Assembly (NCBI GenBank): GCA_000421005.1
Contig: ATWA01000008.1
Location: 1-64,000, forward strand
Direction of reading: 5' to 3'
Origin: Clostridiales bacterium NK3B98
Lineage (GTDB): Bacteria; Bacillota; Clostridia; Oscillospirales; Oscillospiraceae
DNA: 64,000 bases
Shown here: positions 27,079 through 35,688 of the stretch, one piece after another
Position numbering within the stretch: position 1 is the first letter of the stretch
How the letters are laid out: each line of letters starts with the position of its first letter
Position numbers and translations under genes: made by a program
The notes under the pieces: generated by a model
What the model was told of the DNA's origin: nothing
Databases searched by the model: none
The model's input: the letters and a program-made list of their open reading frames with translations, nothing else

Positions 27079-28320
27079 ATGAAGCCAAGCAAATATATGT
27101 ACCGGATGGTCATGCTGCTCCTGTTGTTGGGAACGCTGTCCTATTTCGGCTATTATGCCTACCATTCCTTCTTTGCCAGCTACGAATCCGCCACTGTCTA
27201 TGAGTATACCTCCCAGCATACCATCAGCGCTCACGGCTACCTGATCCGGGAGGAACAGGTGTTGCAGGACGGGGGCAGTCTGGAGGAAGTGGTGGTGATG
27301 GAGGGCGAAAACGTGGCCAAAGGCGATGTGGTCGCCCGGGTGTACAGCACGCAGGAGGCGCTGACCCATCATCAGGAATTGGAGCGGCTCCGGTCGCAGC
27401 TGGCCAGAATGGAATATATGCGCCAGCGTGGCGCTGACGAGTCGGATGCCATGAAGGTGAATCAGGAGATCGTAGACGCCATCACCTCCCTGCGGGGCAG
27501 CATGGGTGTGGGCGATTTCTCCCGGCTCAGTCATCAGGTGAGCAATCTGGAAGAGCTGGTATTCCGCCGGGACTACACCATCAGCACCGGTTCCTCCCTC
27601 TCTGATCAGATTTCTGCGCTGCAATCTCAGGTAGAGGCGCTCTCCCAGGAGACGGAGAGCGCCACCTCCACCGTCTATTCCCCGGTGGCAGGCATCTATT
27701 CCGCCATGGTTGACGGTTATGAGTCCACCTTTGATTTGGAAACGCTGCGGGATATGACGCCCAACGACCTGCTTCAGGCTGCGTCACACCACTCCACCCC
27801 CTCCGGGCAGGAGCTGGGCAAGGTGGTCACCTCCTTCCGGTGGTACTTTGCCGCCATTATGGATCAGGAGGTCACCCGCTATCTGGCAGGCAGCGACGGC
27901 GTACAGCTGCTCTTTGAGGGCTCTGCCGGACAGCTCCCCATGCAGGTGGAAAACGTGTCCAACCCCGACGAAAAAGGGCGTGTGCTGGTGCTGTTCAGCT
28001 CCATGCGGGATGTGTCCTCCATCGCCGCACTCCGCTCCCAGCATGTGGAGCTTTCCCTTGGCAGCGCCACCGGACTGCGTATCCCCACCCGGGCGCTCCG
28101 GGCCGATCAGGAGACCGGGCAGCTGGGTGTCTACCGCGTCTCCGGCGCTCAGGCGGACTGGGTGCCGGTGGATCTGGTATTCTCCGGAAACGACTTCTAT
28201 CTGGTCCGCACCCATGTGGAGGGGGAGCAGTCCACTCTGGACAAAGCCAAAATGCTCCGCTCCGGGGATCAGGTGCTGATTCAGGGTACCGGGCTTGCCG
28301 ACGGAAAGGTGGTCGAATGA
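27079..28320 (+). CDS. HlyD/RND-related barrel-sandwich hybrid membrane protein
   Basis: Protein of 413 residues anchored by one N-terminal transmembrane helix (about residues 9-30), with the rest outside. After the helix comes the beta strand pattern of a barrel-sandwich (lipoyl-like) half (ISAHGYLIREEQVL, EGENVAKGDVVARVY). A coiled-coil (about 90-210) and the second half motif (TVYSPVAGIYSAMVDGYE) follow, as in membrane fusion proteins. No transporter partner lies nearby. Its position between hfq and yggS-sepF suggests an envelope or division role, but this is only context. AGGAGG precedes the ATG, and the stop overlaps the yggS start (ATGA). Confidence 0.8.
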   Translation: MKPSKYMYRMVMLLLLLGTLSYFGYYAYHSFFASYESATVYEYTSQHTISAHGYLIREEQVLQDGGSLEEVVVMEGENVAKGDVVARVYSTQEALTHHQELERLRSQLARMEYMRQRGADESDAMKVNQEIVDAITSLRGSMGVGDFSRLSHQVSNLEELVFRRDYTISTGSSLSDQISALQSQVEALSQETESATSTVYSPVAGIYSAMVDGYESTFDLETLRDMTPNDLLQAASHHSTPSGQELGKVVTSFRWYFAAIMDQEVTRYLAGSDGVQLLFEGSAGQLPMQVENVSNPDEKGRVLVLFSSMRDVSSIAALRSQHVELSLGSATGLRIPTRALRADQETGQLGVYRVSGAQADWVPVDLVFSGNDFYLVRTHVEGEQSTLDKAKMLRSGDQVLIQGTGLADGKVVE

Positions 28321-29030
28321 TGTCGCTTCAGGATAACATTCAGCGGGTCTCCCGGGAGATTGCCCAGGCCGCCCTTGCCGCAGGCAGAAATCCCGATGAA
28401 ATCACGCTGGTAGCAGCCACCAAAGTCCAGACCTCCCAGACCATCCGGGAGGCCATCGCCGCCGGCATCACCGTCTGCGGGGAAAACCGGGTGCAGGAGT
28501 TCACCGCCCACTGGGCGGACAACGCCTACGAGGGCGCTAAAGTGCATTTTATTGGCCACCTGCAAAAGAATAAGGTCAAGTATTTGGTGGGCAGGGTGGA
28601 TCTGATCGAGTCGGTGGATTCGGCGGAGCTGTTGCAGGCCATCGCCCGCCGGGCGGTACAGCAGGGCGTGGTGCAGGACATCCTGATTGAAGTAAATATT
28701 GGAGGAGAAGCCAGCAAGTCAGGCGTTTCCCCCGCTCTTGTGGATGAATTATTCGCTCTCGCCGTGGAAACGCCGGGGGTACGCCCCCGTGGATTGATGA
28801 CAATTCCCCCTGTTGCTGTGGGTAAAAATGGAAATAAACGATTTTTTGCTGAAATGCAACAGCTTTTTGTTGACATTAAGGGAAAAACGTATGATAATAG
28901 GGATAGTGTAGATTGCCTGTCTATGGGCATGAGCGGCGATTTCGTTCAGGCCATCGCATACGGCGCAACACAGGTTCGGATTGGCACGGCCCTATTTGGC
29001 TCCAGACCCCCTGTCAGGCAAAACGGGTAA
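28317..29030 (+). CDS. Pyridoxal-phosphate homeostasis protein YggS/YlmE
   Basis: PLP-binding TIM-barrel protein of 237 residues, thought to buffer free PLP and shape amino-acid pools. The PLP lysine is Lys36 in AATKVQT. GENRVQEF, HFIGHLQKNK, the EVNIGGEASKSG strand and the SMGMSGDF...A..GATQVRIGTALFG phosphate-binding end are all present. It overlaps the previous gene by 4 nt. Codons for about residues 160-200 (28795-28917) are markedly AT-rich compared with the rest, although the frame is intact. Confidence 0.95.
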   Translation: MMSLQDNIQRVSREIAQAALAAGRNPDEITLVAATKVQTSQTIREAIAAGITVCGENRVQEFTAHWADNAYEGAKVHFIGHLQKNKVKYLVGRVDLIESVDSAELLQAIARRAVQQGVVQDILIEVNIGGEASKSGVSPALVDELFALAVETPGVRPRGLMTIPPVAVGKNGNKRFFAEMQQLFVDIKGKTYDNRDSVDCLSMGMSGDFVQAIAYGATQVRIGTALFGSRPPVRQNG

Positions 29031-29079
29031 TCCGCTGTATTTGAGATAGAAAGACCAACCTAAACAGGAGGATTTTGTC

Positions 29080-29574
29080 ATGGGTTTTATGGATGAATTG
29101 AAGCGTCTCGCACATCCCTATGAGGATGAGGATGGATTTGTGGAAGACAGCGAGGAGGAAAACGAGGTTGACGCAGAAGAGGGCGAAGAGGAAGAGTCCC
29201 GCCCCCGTCGTGCTGCCCGTGAGGAGACCACCAGCACCTACTCTGCTCCTGCCGCAGAGCGCCGCAGCTCCAGCAACGTGGTGAACATCAACACCACTGC
29301 CCAGCTTCAGGTGGTGCTGGCAAAGCCTGTGGAGTTTGAAGAGGCCTCCAATATCGTCAATCATCTTCGTGATAAGCGCACTGTGGTGCTCAATCTGGAA
29401 GCTGCCAACCGGGAGGTTTCCCACCGCATGGTAGACTTCCTCTCCGGCGCCGCCTTTGCTCTGGAGGGCAAGATCAAGAAGGTCGCCATCTCCACCTACA
29501 TCATCACTCCCTATAATGTGGACATTATGGGCGATGTGCTGGACGAGCTGGAGAGCAACGGCGTACAGTTCTAA
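29080..29574 (+). CDS. sepF: Cell division protein SepF
   Basis: Protein of 164 residues that anchors and organises FtsZ filaments at the division site. An N-terminal membrane-targeting start (MGFMDELKRL) is followed by a long acidic and Arg/Ser linker (about 15-70). The globular SepF domain (about 70-160) holds VLNLEAANREVSHRMVDFLSG and the A-F-ALEGKIKKVA segment. AGGAGGA precedes the ATG. It lies in the conserved ylmE-sepF-divIVA order, but no ylmG or ylmH is found between sepF and divIVA. Confidence 0.96.
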   Translation: MGFMDELKRLAHPYEDEDGFVEDSEEENEVDAEEGEEEESRPRRAAREETTSTYSAPAAERRSSSNVVNINTTAQLQVVLAKPVEFEEASNIVNHLRDKRTVVLNLEAANREVSHRMVDFLSGAAFALEGKIKKVAISTYIITPYNVDIMGDVLDELESNGVQF

Positions 29575-29638
29575 GCGTTTCTGCCGGAATGGCTTGATTC
29601 TTTCCAAATAAACAGAAATATAAAAGGAGGTTGCACCA

Positions 29639-30334
29639 GTGCTGACACCGCAGCAAGTCGCTGATAAGACTTTCAGCGCCAACGATAAACGTACTACGGG
29701 CTATGATATGCAGGAGGTTGATTCCTTCCTGGATCAGATTACGTCGGACTATGCTTCTCTGTATAGTGAGAATGCCGAACTTCGCAGCAAGCTGAAGCTG
29801 CTGGCTGACAAGATCAATGAATATCGGGAGACGGAAAACGCCATCCGTGCCACCCTGTACACCGCTCAGAAGACCGCCAACGGTCTGGTGACCGACGCTC
29901 AGCAGAAGCGGGAGGAGATTCTGGACGCTTTGGAGAACGACATCCGTGCCCGTAAGGACGCCTACGATGCGGAGATTCAGGATTGCCATGATCGTCTCGC
30001 CGCTGCACGGCAGCAGACCGCAGACTATGTGGCTTCCGTGCGGGAGATCGTCGCCCAGCATCAGCACTATCTGGACGCCCTTCCCGAAGAGATTGTGGGC
30101 GGACAGCTCACTGAGGACTATGAGGCCGATCAGGATGTGGTCCAGAATGCACAGCAGGCAGTGGCTCAGGCACTGTCTGAGGATCTGGGATCCAGAGGCG
30201 CTCACGACGACGAGGACGAATCTGACGACGAGACCAATCTCCCCGCAGAGGACGCACCCAAGTCCGATGAGGGCAGCGATCACCAGATTGATTTCTCCAA
30301 TCTGAGACTGGGTCGGGATTTTGACGTAAAGTAA
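29639..30334 (+). CDS. divIVA: DivIVA domain protein
   Basis: Coiled-coil protein of 231 residues that recognises curved membrane at poles and septa and recruits partners. The N-terminal lipid-binding domain reads MLTPQQVADKTFS..., then GYDMQEVDSFLDQI, typical of DivIVA/GpsB. A long heptad coiled-coil extends to about residue 170, and the tail is very acidic. The start is a GTG at 29639, placed 8 nt after AAAGGAGG. It follows sepF by 64 nt. Confidence 0.95.
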   Translation: MLTPQQVADKTFSANDKRTTGYDMQEVDSFLDQITSDYASLYSENAELRSKLKLLADKINEYRETENAIRATLYTAQKTANGLVTDAQQKREEILDALENDIRARKDAYDAEIQDCHDRLAAARQQTADYVASVREIVAQHQHYLDALPEEIVGGQLTEDYEADQDVVQNAQQAVAQALSEDLGSRGAHDDEDESDDETNLPAEDAPKSDEGSDHQIDFSNLRLGRDFDVK

Positions 30335-30352
30335 GAAATCGAATACCCTTCC

Positions 30353-30385
30353 AATCACATAGTCTCCAACGGGGGCTATGTGATT
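30353..30385. terminator. Inverted repeat after divIVA
   Basis: AATCACATAG (30353-30362) and CTATGTGATT (30376-30385) form a 10-bp stem. It lacks a long T-run, so termination is likely partial. It is not a T-box: no AGGGTGGNACCGCG element lies before ileS. Confidence 0.5.
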
Positions 30386-30440
30386 GTGCTGTTTGCCCCC
30401 GGCAGACAGGATGAGCAAACCAAACGAGAGGAGCAACACC

Positions 30441-33245
30441 ATGCCGGATTACAACAAGACTATCCACCTCCCCAAGACCGACTTTCCCATGCGTGCCGCG
30501 CTTGCCAAGCGGGAGCCGGGTATGCTGGAAGAGATGGAGCGCAAGGACATCTATCACAAGCTGATGCAGCGCAACGAGGGCAAGCCCACCTTTATTCTTC
30601 ACGACGGCCCTCCCTACGCCAACGGCGAGATTCACATCGGCCATGCGCTGAACAAGATTTTGAAGGATTTCATCATCCGCTCCAAGAATATGATGGGCTA
30701 CAAGGCCCCCTATATTCCCGGCTGGGATACCCACGGTATGCCCATCGAAACTGCCATTCAGAAGAAGGGCGTCAAGCGCAACACCATGCCCGTGCCCGAG
30801 TTCCGGGACAAGTGCCGTGCCTTTGCGCTGGAGCAGGTGGACAAGCAGCGGGAAGGCTTTAAGCGTCTGGGCGTCATCGGTGAGTGGGACAAGCCCTATA
30901 TCACCCTCCAGCCTGAGTTTGAGGCCAGGCAGATTGAGGTCTTCGGCGCTATGGCGCAGAAGGGTCTGATCTATCAGGGCTTGAAGCCCACCTATTGGTG
31001 CCCCACCTGCGAGACCGCCCTTGCCGAGGCAGAGGTGGAGTATCAGGAGGACCCGGTCACCACCATCTTTGTCAAGTTCAAGGTGCATGACGACAAGGGC
31101 AAGCTGGCTCAGTACGGCGACACCGACAAGATGTTCTTCGTCATCTGGACCACCACCACTTGGACGCTGCCCGGCAATATGGCCATCTGCCTGAATCCCC
31201 AGTTGGAGTACGCACTGGTGAAAATCGGCACCGGCGAAATTCTGATTATGGCCAGCGAGCTGGTAAACTCCGTCATGAGCGAGAGCGGCATCACCCAGTT
31301 TGAGACGGTGGCCACCCTGTACGGCGACGAGTTTGAGTATATGACCGCTTACCATCCCTTTATGGAGCGGGATTCTCTGGTCATTCTGGGCGATCACGTC
31401 ACGCTGGACGCCGGTTCCGGCTGCGTCCACACCGCCCCCTCCTTCGGTCTGGACGACTTCTATGTCTGCCAGCGCTACAAGGAGATTCCCACCGATATCA
31501 CCATGGAGGTCAGCGTAGACGCCAAGGGTCTGCTCAACCAGTACGCTGGCAAATACAACGGCATCCATGTGCAGAAGGCTCACCCGGTCATTTTCGCCGA
31601 TCTGGTGGACAGCGGCGCTCTGCTGTCCAGCAAAGACATCACCCATAGCTATCCCCACTGCTGGCGCTGCCATCAGCCGGTGATCTTCCGTGCCACGCAG
31701 CAGTGGTTTGCCAGCGTGGATGCCATCAAGGAACAGGCGGTGGCTGCCTGTGAGAACATCTGGTGGAAGCCGGAGTGGGGCAAGGAGCGGATGATCTCCA
31801 TGATCCGGGAGCGCTCTGACTGGTGCATCTCCCGTCAGCGCACCTGGGGCGTGCCCATCCCCATGTTCTTCTGTGAGGACTGCGGCAAGCCCTACTGTAC
31901 CGAGGCCTCGATTGAGAAGATTGCATCCATCTTCCGGGTGGAGGGCTCCAACGCATGGTGGGCTCGTGAGGTCAGCGAGCTGCTGCCCGAGGGCGCTGCC
32001 TGCCAGTGCGGCTGCACCTCCTTCCGCAAGGAAAAGGACATTCTGGACGTGTGGTTCGACTCCGGCTCCACTTGGAAGGCAGTCTGCGACACCCGTGACG
32101 AGCTGAACTACCCCGCCGACCTGTATCTGGAGGGCGGCGACCAGTACCGCGGCTGGTTCCAGTCCTCTATGCTCACCTCTATCGCCGCCAACGGCATTGC
32201 CCCCTATAAGGAGATCGTCACCCACGGCTGGACGGTGGACGGTCAGGGGCGGGTGATGCACAAGAGCCTGGGCAACGCCATCTCCCCTCAGGACACCATC
32301 AAGGAGTACGGCGCTGACATCTTCCGTCTGTGGGTCTCCTCTGCGGACTACACTCAGGATATGCGCCTGTCCAAGCCCATTTTGAAGCAGCTTGCCGACA
32401 CCTATCTGAAAATCCGCAACACCGCCCGGTATATTCTGGGCAATCTGGACGGCTTCGAGCCTGCGGCCAATCTGGTCGCCTTTGAGGACATGATGGAGCT
32501 GGATCAGTGGGCGGTTGCCGAGCTGAACAAGCTGGTGGGCAAGGTCAGCGAGAGCTACAAGGTGTACGATTTCCACACCATCTACCGGAACATCTACAAT
32601 TTCTGCGTGGTGGAGATGTCCAACTTCTATCTGGACATTCTGAAAGACCGGCTCTACTGCGAGGGGAAGGATTCCTTCGAGCGCCGCAGCGCTCAGTCCG
32701 CCATCTTCCACATTCTGGACGCTCTGGTGCGGATGATCGCCCCCATTCTGGCCTTTACCTCCGAGGAGATCTGGCAGGCCATGCCTCACCGTGAGGGGGA
32801 CGATGGGGAGTCCGTCCTGTTCAACGATATGCCCACTCCCAACAAGGCTTGGACGCTGTCCGAGGAACAGGAGCAGAAGTGGGCAACCCTGCTGGCCTTC
32901 CGTGCCGACGTGAATCAGGCGCTGGAGCAGGCTCGTGCCTCCAAGCTGTGCAAGAAGTCCACCGACGCCAAGCTGACCCTGTTTATGGACGACGCTGCAT
33001 GGAGCCAATATGAGAGCATCTCCGGTCTGAAACTGGCTGACCTGTTCATCGTCTCCGAGGTGAACGCCGTTCACGGCGCAGGAGACGGGGTCAGCGGGGT
33101 GAACATCCCCGGTCTGTCCGTGCTGGTAGAGGTTCACACTGCCTACAAGTGCCCCCGCTGCTGGCTGCACAACGCCGCCATCACCGAGGACGGCGGGCTC
33201 TGTCCCCGCTGCGCCAAGGCCATTGTGGGCATGGAGATCGAGTAA
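30441..33245 (+). CDS. ileS: Isoleucyl-tRNA synthetase
   Basis: Charges tRNA-Ile; 934 residues with the HIGH signature at 65-68 (HIGHAL). A large editing domain, the anticodon-binding domain and a C-terminal zinc site (CPRCW...CPRCAK) follow. The KMSKS loop reads VMHKSLGN near residue 605, a substitution seen in other clostridial enzymes. AGAGGAG lies about 8 nt before the ATG at 30441; the frame is open back to 30384, but that start would lie inside the inverted repeat. The divIVA-ileS neighbourhood is conserved in Firmicutes. Confidence 0.97.
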   Translation: MPDYNKTIHLPKTDFPMRAALAKREPGMLEEMERKDIYHKLMQRNEGKPTFILHDGPPYANGEIHIGHALNKILKDFIIRSKNMMGYKAPYIPGWDTHGMPIETAIQKKGVKRNTMPVPEFRDKCRAFALEQVDKQREGFKRLGVIGEWDKPYITLQPEFEARQIEVFGAMAQKGLIYQGLKPTYWCPTCETALAEAEVEYQEDPVTTIFVKFKVHDDKGKLAQYGDTDKMFFVIWTTTTWTLPGNMAICLNPQLEYALVKIGTGEILIMASELVNSVMSESGITQFETVATLYGDEFEYMTAYHPFMERDSLVILGDHVTLDAGSGCVHTAPSFGLDDFYVCQRYKEIPTDITMEVSVDAKGLLNQYAGKYNGIHVQKAHPVIFADLVDSGALLSSKDITHSYPHCWRCHQPVIFRATQQWFASVDAIKEQAVAACENIWWKPEWGKERMISMIRERSDWCISRQRTWGVPIPMFFCEDCGKPYCTEASIEKIASIFRVEGSNAWWAREVSELLPEGAACQCGCTSFRKEKDILDVWFDSGSTWKAVCDTRDELNYPADLYLEGGDQYRGWFQSSMLTSIAANGIAPYKEIVTHGWTVDGQGRVMHKSLGNAISPQDTIKEYGADIFRLWVSSADYTQDMRLSKPILKQLADTYLKIRNTARYILGNLDGFEPAANLVAFEDMMELDQWAVAELNKLVGKVSESYKVYDFHTIYRNIYNFCVVEMSNFYLDILKDRLYCEGKDSFERRSAQSAIFHILDALVRMIAPILAFTSEEIWQAMPHREGDDGESVLFNDMPTPNKAWTLSEEQEQKWATLLAFRADVNQALEQARASKLCKKSTDAKLTLFMDDAAWSQYESISGLKLADLFIVSEVNAVHGAGDGVSGVNIPGLSVLVEVHTAYKCPRCWLHNAAITEDGGLCPRCAKAIVGMEIE

Positions 33246-33263
33246 TTTTCCCATCTACAGCGA

Positions 33264-33297
33264 AACCGCTGCATCCGTTTGGATGCAGCGGTTTTTT
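33264..33297. terminator. Terminator between ileS and the phosphatase gene
   Basis: AACCGCTGCATCC and GGATGCAGCGGTT form a 13-bp perfect stem with a T-run on the plus strand. It probably serves both convergent genes. Confidence 0.92.
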
Positions 33298-33299
33298 GT

Positions 33300-33764
33300 T
33301 TACAGTCGATGCTCCCCGACGAGCTGATTCAGCAGCGCCTCACAGCCCTCGGTCACGTCATTCCATGTTGCGTCAAAGTCCCCGGTGTACCACGGGTCAG
33401 CTACGGAGCGGGGGTGTCCCGTCCAGTCCATGAGCAGGCTGATTTTCCCCGCCCGGTCGCCACCGCAGAGGCGGGTCATGTCCCGGCGGTTGGCCTCGTC
33501 CATGCCGATGAGATAGTCCCACCGCTGATAGTCCCGGCGCTCCATCTGCCGGGCGGCGTGACCGTCGCAGCGGATGCCATGCTCCGCCAGCTTGCGCCGG
33601 GCGGGCGGATAGACCGGGTTGCCGATTTCCTCGGTACTGGTGGCGGCGGAGGCAATCTGAAACTGGTCTGACAGCCCCCGCTTGGCCACCATGTCCTTCA
33701 TAACAAACTCCGCCATGGGACTTCTGCATATGTTGCCGTGGCAGACGAATAAAACCTTTATCAT
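33300..33764 (-). CDS. Low-molecular-weight protein tyrosine phosphatase
   Basis: Cytoplasmic phosphatase of 154 residues. The N-terminal P-loop CHGNICRS (C-x5-R-S) holds the catalytic Cys8 and Arg14, and VADPWYTG near residue 122 carries the general-acid Asp. Bacterial members act on tyrosine kinases of polysaccharide export or on stress regulators; no kinase gene is visible here. GAGGAAAAG precedes the ATG. It converges on ileS, with the terminator between them. Confidence 0.95.
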   Translation of the reverse strand: MIKVLFVCHGNICRSPMAEFVMKDMVAKRGLSDQFQIASAATSTEEIGNPVYPPARRKLAEHGIRCDGHAARQMERRDYQRWDYLIGMDEANRRDMTRLCGGDRAGKISLLMDWTGHPRSVADPWYTGDFDATWNDVTEGCEALLNQLVGEHRL

Positions 33765-33840
33765 CTCATTCTTTTCCTCACTTCTTGGCAGCTATTTCGC
33801 TGTGCCCACGCCAATCAGGAGCAGCCTTACGTCTGTCTTC

Positions 33841-35637
33841 TTACTCCGCAATCGCCTTCTTTTCCTCTCCCGCCAAAGGTCTTAGCACGATAACTGCTAT
33901 GATTGGCAGCGAGCAGAAAACTGCATAAATATACCTAAACTCTGAGAATACCGGTGTTGTAATCAGGAGCGAAGCGACGATTGCCAAGATCGGCAGTGTA
34001 AAAAAGACTCCGGTTTTATCCTTTCGGAACAGGGCGACCAGCATCAAAAACAGATCCATCCACACAAACAGGCCAATGCTCAAAAAGAGCCGAAGCGCCT
34101 GTATATCCGTAAACATCCATAAATATCCATGAAGCATTTTATCAATGTGTGAATTTCTCACCGTTCTTTCTATTCCCATATCATTTTCTTGAACAAAATC
34201 ACACCAACGCCAATAGTCGTAGCCTCCGTTCCAATATCCTCGTGTTTCGTCAATCCATGCGCGCAGATAGATCGTCGGATACTTCAAGCCCAAGGAAATA
34301 TACAATTTGATGTATTCACTTTTTTGTTCTATCAGCAGATGTTCATTTCCTTTGTCTCGTATCATGTCTTTAATCGGATCCGAAATGTAGGGTAAATAGT
34401 TCTCCGGAATTTCATCTATATCTATGATTGCGCTTAACATCTCCTCCTCCCACTCATTCAGTTCACACCCCTCTTGAACCACTCTCGCAATTTGCTGTTC
34501 GGGTATGGACAGTAATTCACTGGTTGCAGGCTGTCTTACTCCCATCATGTTCAAGAACGGATGCTTTAGGATAAAGCTGATGACAATAACCGTAAGAAAC
34601 AGCATTATGATTTTCCGATTGCTTTGTCTGCAAAGGAGAAAGAATCCGATTGTTACTATTACAAATGCAAAGAGACCGTTGCTCCTGAATAAGCATACAC
34701 CAAAAGCAGATATGACAAGCATAATGAAGTCAAATCTCCGATTTCCAATATCATTCATGTATCGGTATATAAACATCATAAAAAGAAGGACAAAACAGCC
34801 GAACATGACATCTTTCCACATGGTAACGGCATACATAATGTGATAAGGCATCAGTATGTAAAACAGCATGGTGGAAATAACGATCCATTTTGGTGTTTTC
34901 ATCATAGCCATTGTACTTACGGCAAAGGAAAAGCACATGGCTGTAAACAGGATCTGGAAAACATGATAGGTGGCAACTGCTGCGTTTATGTCATGAAACA
35001 GCTTCATCCCCAGCATGACAAAGCATTTTATGACCATCGTATGGAAAACTGGGTGATGATTGGAATAGATGTTTGTCAGCAGTTGTTCCATCTGCCAGAT
35101 GCTATCTGGAGTTATCACGCCCGGATACACGCAAAAATGTAGCACGACCCATCTTGTCAAGACAAGAATCACGAAGCTGATGATAAACAGAGTTCGTGGT
35201 TTATCACTTTGTTTGCAATCATGCCAGATCAGCGCTTTCAGATTGGAGGCTGCCGCTGTGAAGATGTTCCCAAATGCGCAGAATCCACCCAGGAGAAGAG
35301 CACTTATTAACAGCAATTGATAAACCGGCCTAAAGAAGCTTCCAAACTCCCAGGGAGCGTGTAGCATGGCATAATTTGATAAAAACACCATAAGCGAAAA
35401 CAGGATCGCAAATGTACATATCATGACGTCTCTACGTTTCCCCTGGCTTTTGCACAAAAACATATTTCCCGTCAATATATTCTGGTAGGTGCAGATACCG
35501 ATTACGATCAGAAGAAACGCATAATCAACATAGTACGCATCACTGTCGATCAGCTGCGTTCCCCATACCAGCATCAGTATTATTTGGATGATGATAATGT
35601 ACTTTGAACGTAATCCGTTAATGAGTCCTGTTTTCAT
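33841..35637 (-). CDS. Polytopic membrane protein, DUF6020-like
   Basis: Protein of 598 residues with about a dozen hydrophobic helices. A conserved external-looking stretch reads YPGVITPDSIWQME...SNHHPVFHTM, which fits the DUF6020 membrane family; several such proteins neighbour cell-surface glycan genes. The function is unknown, perhaps a GT-C-like enzyme or polymer membrane component. TAGGAG precedes the ATG. Base composition is clearly lower in GC than neighbouring genes, which suggests transfer or exchange of this gene. Confidence 0.65.
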   Translation of the reverse strand: MKTGLINGLRSKYIIIIQIILMLVWGTQLIDSDAYYVDYAFLLIVIGICTYQNILTGNMFLCKSQGKRRDVMICTFAILFSLMVFLSNYAMLHAPWEFGSFFRPVYQLLLISALLLGGFCAFGNIFTAAASNLKALIWHDCKQSDKPRTLFIISFVILVLTRWVVLHFCVYPGVITPDSIWQMEQLLTNIYSNHHPVFHTMVIKCFVMLGMKLFHDINAAVATYHVFQILFTAMCFSFAVSTMAMMKTPKWIVISTMLFYILMPYHIMYAVTMWKDVMFGCFVLLFMMFIYRYMNDIGNRRFDFIMLVISAFGVCLFRSNGLFAFVIVTIGFFLLCRQSNRKIIMLFLTVIVISFILKHPFLNMMGVRQPATSELLSIPEQQIARVVQEGCELNEWEEEMLSAIIDIDEIPENYLPYISDPIKDMIRDKGNEHLLIEQKSEYIKLYISLGLKYPTIYLRAWIDETRGYWNGGYDYWRWCDFVQENDMGIERTVRNSHIDKMLHGYLWMFTDIQALRLFLSIGLFVWMDLFLMLVALFRKDKTGVFFTLPILAIVASLLITTPVFSEFRYIYAVFCSLPIIAVIVLRPLAGEEKKAIAE

Positions 35638-35688
35638 TGTCTTTCAACTCCTATTTTTGTCTCTGGCTTTATCTCCCAGTACTGCGGT

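Noticed and set aside
30335-30440. T-box leader before ileS
   Set aside because: The interval is only about 100 nt and lacks the conserved T-box sequence and an antiterminator; only a simple inverted repeat is present.
32240-32280. Missing KMSKS motif in IleRS as a sign of inactivity
   Set aside because: The loop reads VMHKSLGN, a variant known in clostridial IleRS enzymes, and all other motifs are intact.
30108-33254. Long open frame on the minus strand opposite ileS
   Set aside because: It is the mirror of a certain gene in GC-rich codons, with low-complexity Leu/Gly/His/Val content and no ribosome binding site.
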